NCBI GenBank assembly: GCA_017409915.1
Contig: JAFQRU010000082.1
Location: forward strand, 1 to 5,981
Direction: 5' to 3'
Origin: Clostridia bacterium
GTDB lineage: Bacteria > Bacillota > Clostridia > Monoglobales > Monoglobaceae
DNA length: 5,981 bases
The notes under the pieces were generated by a model that was not told the DNA's origin, ran no database searches, and worked only from the letters and a program-made list of their open reading frames with translations. The position numbers and the translations under genes are program-made. This document shows, one piece after another, positions 3,698-5,981 of the stretch (position 1 is the first letter of the stretch; each line of letters starts with the position of its first letter).

Positions 3698-5981
3698 TTA
3701 TAGTTCTATGTCAGCAAGAGCAGAAGCGATTGCTTCGTTTTCGTTTGCCTGAACATAAATTCCGCTGTATTCCGGCATACCTGTTCCGGCTGGAACGAGC
3801 TTACCGATAATAACATTTTCTTTAAGACCGATGAGTGGGTCTTTCTTTCCTTTGATAGCAGCATCTGTTAAAACTCTTGTTGTTTCCTGGAAGGATGCAG
3901 CAGAAAGGAATGAATCAGTAGCAAGCGCAGCCTTAGTGATACCCATAAGAACATCTGTTGCAGTTGCAACTTCCTTGCCTTCTGCTTCCATTCTCATATT
4001 CTCTCTTTCAAGCTCATATCTGTCAACGAGAGAACCTGTTAAGAATTCTGTATCGCCTGCTGTTTCAATTCTTACCTTACGCATCATCTGTCTTACGATA
4101 ACTTCAATATGCTTATCGTTGATATCAACGCCCTGAAGTCTGTAAACCTTCTGAACTTCCTTGATGAGGTAGTCATGAACGGCTGTGTAGCCCTTGATAG
4201 CCATAATATCCTGTGGATATACGCTACCTTCTGTAAGTTCATCGCCGGCCTCAACAACCTGACCGTCTTCTACCTTAATTCTGGAGCCGTAAGGAATGAG
4301 ATATGTTGCACTGTTGCCGTTTTCATCGTCTAAAACAGTAACTTCTCTCTTCTTCTTAGTCTCGCTGATCTGAATTCTACCGCCGATTTCGGCAATAATT
4401 GCAAGACCCTTTGGCTTTCTTGCTTCGAAAAGTTCTTCAACACGAGGGAGACCCTGTGTGATATCGTCGCCGGAAGCAACACCGCCGGCATGGAATGTTC
4501 TCATTGTAAGCTGTGTACCAGGTTCACCGATTGACTGAGCCGCGATAATACCAACAGCTTCTCCAGCGTCAGCAATGTCGCCGCTTGCAAGGTTATATCC
4601 GTAACACTTAGCACAAACGCCAACCTTACTTCTACATTTGAGGACGCTTCGGATTTTAACTTCCTTAATTCCTGCATTTTCAATTCTCTTAGCCTGATCA
4701 GCATTGATTGTTTCGTTTTCAGCAGCAATAATCTCGCCTGTTGTTGGGTCAACAATGTTTTCAACAACTGTTCTACCCTCTAAGCGGTCAGCGAGAGGTT
4801 CAATTACTTCCTTGCCCTCTGTTATAGCTGTTGCAACGATATAATCTCTTGTTCCACAGTCAATTTCACGAACGATAACTTCCTGAGATACATCAACCAA
4901 ACGACGGGTGAGGTAACCGGAGTCGGCTGTTCTGAGGGCTGTATCGGTAAGACCTTTACGAGCACCGTGAGTTGAAATGAAGTATTCAAGAACGGTAAGA
5001 CCTTCACGGAAGTTAGCCTTAATAGGAATTTCCACAGGACGACCTGATGTATCCGCCATAAGACCACGCATTGCAGCCAGCTGACGAATCTGGTTAACGC
5101 TACCACGGGCACCGGAGTTAGCCATCATAAAGATTGGATTAAGCTCGTCAAGGTTTTCCATCATGGCGTCTGTAACCATACTTGATGCACTGTTCCATAC
5201 ATCGATAACCTTATTATATCTTTCTTCGTCTGTAAAGAGACCGCGTCTGAACTGCTTGTCAATCTTATCAACGCGCTTTTGAGCACAGTCTTCAAAAACA
5301 AGCTCCCAGCCGTCTTTTTCTAAGGCTTTCTTTTCTTTGTCTGTTAAGGCTGCAATCTTATAGATAGCTTTCTTGCCCTTAACATACTTTGCAAACTGAC
5401 CTTCGCTGCAGCCGAACTTCTCTGCTTCTTCCTTAGTGTAACCATTAAGGATGTGCTTCTTAGCTTCAGGAATGATAATATCGTCAACGCTGACTGTTAT
5501 AGCACCTCTTGTTGAATACTTAAAGCCCATAGCCTTAACATTATCAAGAAGTGTTGCAGTTTCTGTAATACCATGAATTTTGATGCTTCTGTCAATAATC
5601 TGACCGAGCTTCTTCTTGTCAACCTTAAATGTTACTTCAAGGTTAAGTGCACTCTCTTCGCTTGTTCTGTCAACAAAGCCAAGGTCCTGAGGAATTTTGC
5701 TGTTAAAGATAAGCTGTCCCACAGTTGCATCGATAAGCTTTGTTACTTCCTTATCGCCAAACATTCCTGTCTTTCTTACCTTGATAGGAGCGTGGAGACC
5801 AACAGCGCCGTTCTGGTAAGCCATTAAAGCTTCGTCTTCGGACTTGAATACCTTGCCTGTTCCAAGTTCGCCGTCAATAGTAATTGTAAGATAATAACTT
5901 CCCAATACCATATCCTGAGTCGGAACTGTTACAGGTTTACCGTCCTGAGGCTTTAAAAGGTTGTTTGCAGAGAGCATTAAG
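3698..5981 (-). CDS. rpoC: DNA-directed RNA polymerase subunit beta', C-terminal part (runs off the right edge)
   Basis: Largest catalytic subunit of RNA polymerase. The window holds about 760 C-terminal residues, open at the right edge, where the frame continues upstream of LMLSANN. The clamp and the catalytic NADFDGD aspartates lie outside. Counting from the ATG at 5977: QDMVLGSYYLT at 21-31; the rim-helix region about 160-280; PIFMMANSGARGS (281-293); the bridge helix with STHGARKG about 326-362; zinc-site cysteines C374, C448, C455 and C458 (CGTRDY, CRSKVGVCAKC); the trigger loop GEAVGIIAAQSIGEPGTQLT with M492, R493 and H496; and the C-terminal SFLSAASFQETTRVL (689-703). The trigger loop has no large insertion, as in Firmicutes. 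About 54 residues (178-231) seem extra compared with B. subtilis and E. coli. It is followed directly by a terminator and not, as is common, by the ribosomal S12/S7 genes. Confidence 0.98.
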   Translation of the reverse strand, partial: LMLSANNLLKPQDGKPVTVPTQDMVLGSYYLTITIDGELGTGKVFKSEDEALMAYQNGAVGLHAPIKVRKTGMFGDKEVTKLIDATVGQLIFNSKIPQDLGFVDRTSEESALNLEVTFKVDKKKLGQIIDRSIKIHGITETATLLDNVKAMGFKYSTRGAITVSVDDIIIPEAKKHILNGYTKEEAEKFGCSEGQFAKYVKGKKAIYKIAALTDKEKKALEKDGWELVFEDCAQKRVDKIDKQFRRGLFTDEERYNKVIDVWNSASSMVTDAMMENLDELNPIFMMANSGARGSVNQIRQLAAMRGLMADTSGRPVEIPIKANFREGLTVLEYFISTHGARKGLTDTALRTADSGYLTRRLVDVSQEVIVREIDCGTRDYIVATAITEGKEVIEPLADRLEGRTVVENIVDPTTGEIIAAENETINADQAKRIENAGIKEVKIRSVLKCRSKVGVCAKCYGYNLASGDIADAGEAVGIIAAQSIGEPGTQLTMRTFHAGGVASGDDITQGLPRVEELFEARKPKGLAIIAEIGGRIQISETKKKREVTVLDDENGNSATYLIPYGSRIKVEDGQVVEAGDELTEGSVYPQDIMAIKGYTAVHDYLIKEVQKVYRLQGVDINDKHIEVIVRQMMRKVRIETAGDTEFLTGSLVDRYELERENMRMEAEGKEVATATDVLMGITKAALATDSFLSAASFQETTRVLTDAAIKGKKDPLIGLKENVIIGKLVPAGTGMPEYSGIYVQANENEAIASALADIEL

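Noticed and set aside
3831..5827. Several open frames of 74-101 codons on both strands inside rpoC
   Set aside because: All overlap a full-length, highly conserved rpoC reading frame and have low-complexity, unrecognisable translations.

Overview
The window looks like the chromosome of a spore-forming, AT-rich Firmicute, most likely class Clostridia. The evidence is a clear forespore sigma factor (SigG) next to a YlmC/YmxH-family sporulation gene, a Firmicute-type RpoC with no large trigger-loop insertion, and strong Gram-positive ribosome binding sites and sigma-A promoters. I cannot name the genus from this sequence.

Layout, left to right. Positions 1-1787 (minus strand) hold a potassium-uptake pair: trkA, then the start of trkH, which runs off the left edge. 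They are separated by 10 bp, and the trkH ribosome binding site overlaps the trkA stop codon. trkA has a near-consensus extended -10 promoter of its own, with a perfect 14-bp palindrome at the predicted transcription start. Positions 1858-2628 (minus) hold sigG, upstream of trkA, with no visible terminator between them. ymxH (2725-2964, plus) diverges from sigG and ends in a strong bidirectional terminator (2965-3000).

Positions 3006-3588 hold a small, AT-rich divergent module. One arm is a 74-residue lipoprotein with two tandem Cys/His-finger repeats (minus). The other is an 80-residue XRE-type repressor (plus). The 115-bp gap between them carries four copies of an 11-bp palindrome, TATAGNCTATA, spaced 21, 22 and 11 bp apart. 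They lie over the lipoprotein promoter and the presumed repressor promoter, as expected for an autoregulated switch. Directly after the repressor, at 3589-3648, is a shrunken relic of a second ymxH gene with the N-terminal and C-terminal parts joined and the middle missing. The module is therefore flanked by one intact and one broken ymxH copy in the same orientation.

The right part (3698-5981, minus) is the C-terminal portion of rpoC, the RNA polymerase beta' subunit. It ends at a bidirectional terminator (3662-3689) and is cut by the right edge. It includes the bridge helix, trigger loop and second zinc site, plus an apparent extra segment of about 54 residues near the secondary-channel rim helices.

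The ordinary content is housekeeping (RNA polymerase, K+ uptake) and sporulation regulation. The most unusual content is the XRE/finger-lipoprotein module with its phased operators, and the ymxH relic beside it. No stretch of 300 bases lacks a gene. I saw no RNA genes, CRISPR array, insertion sequence or origin.
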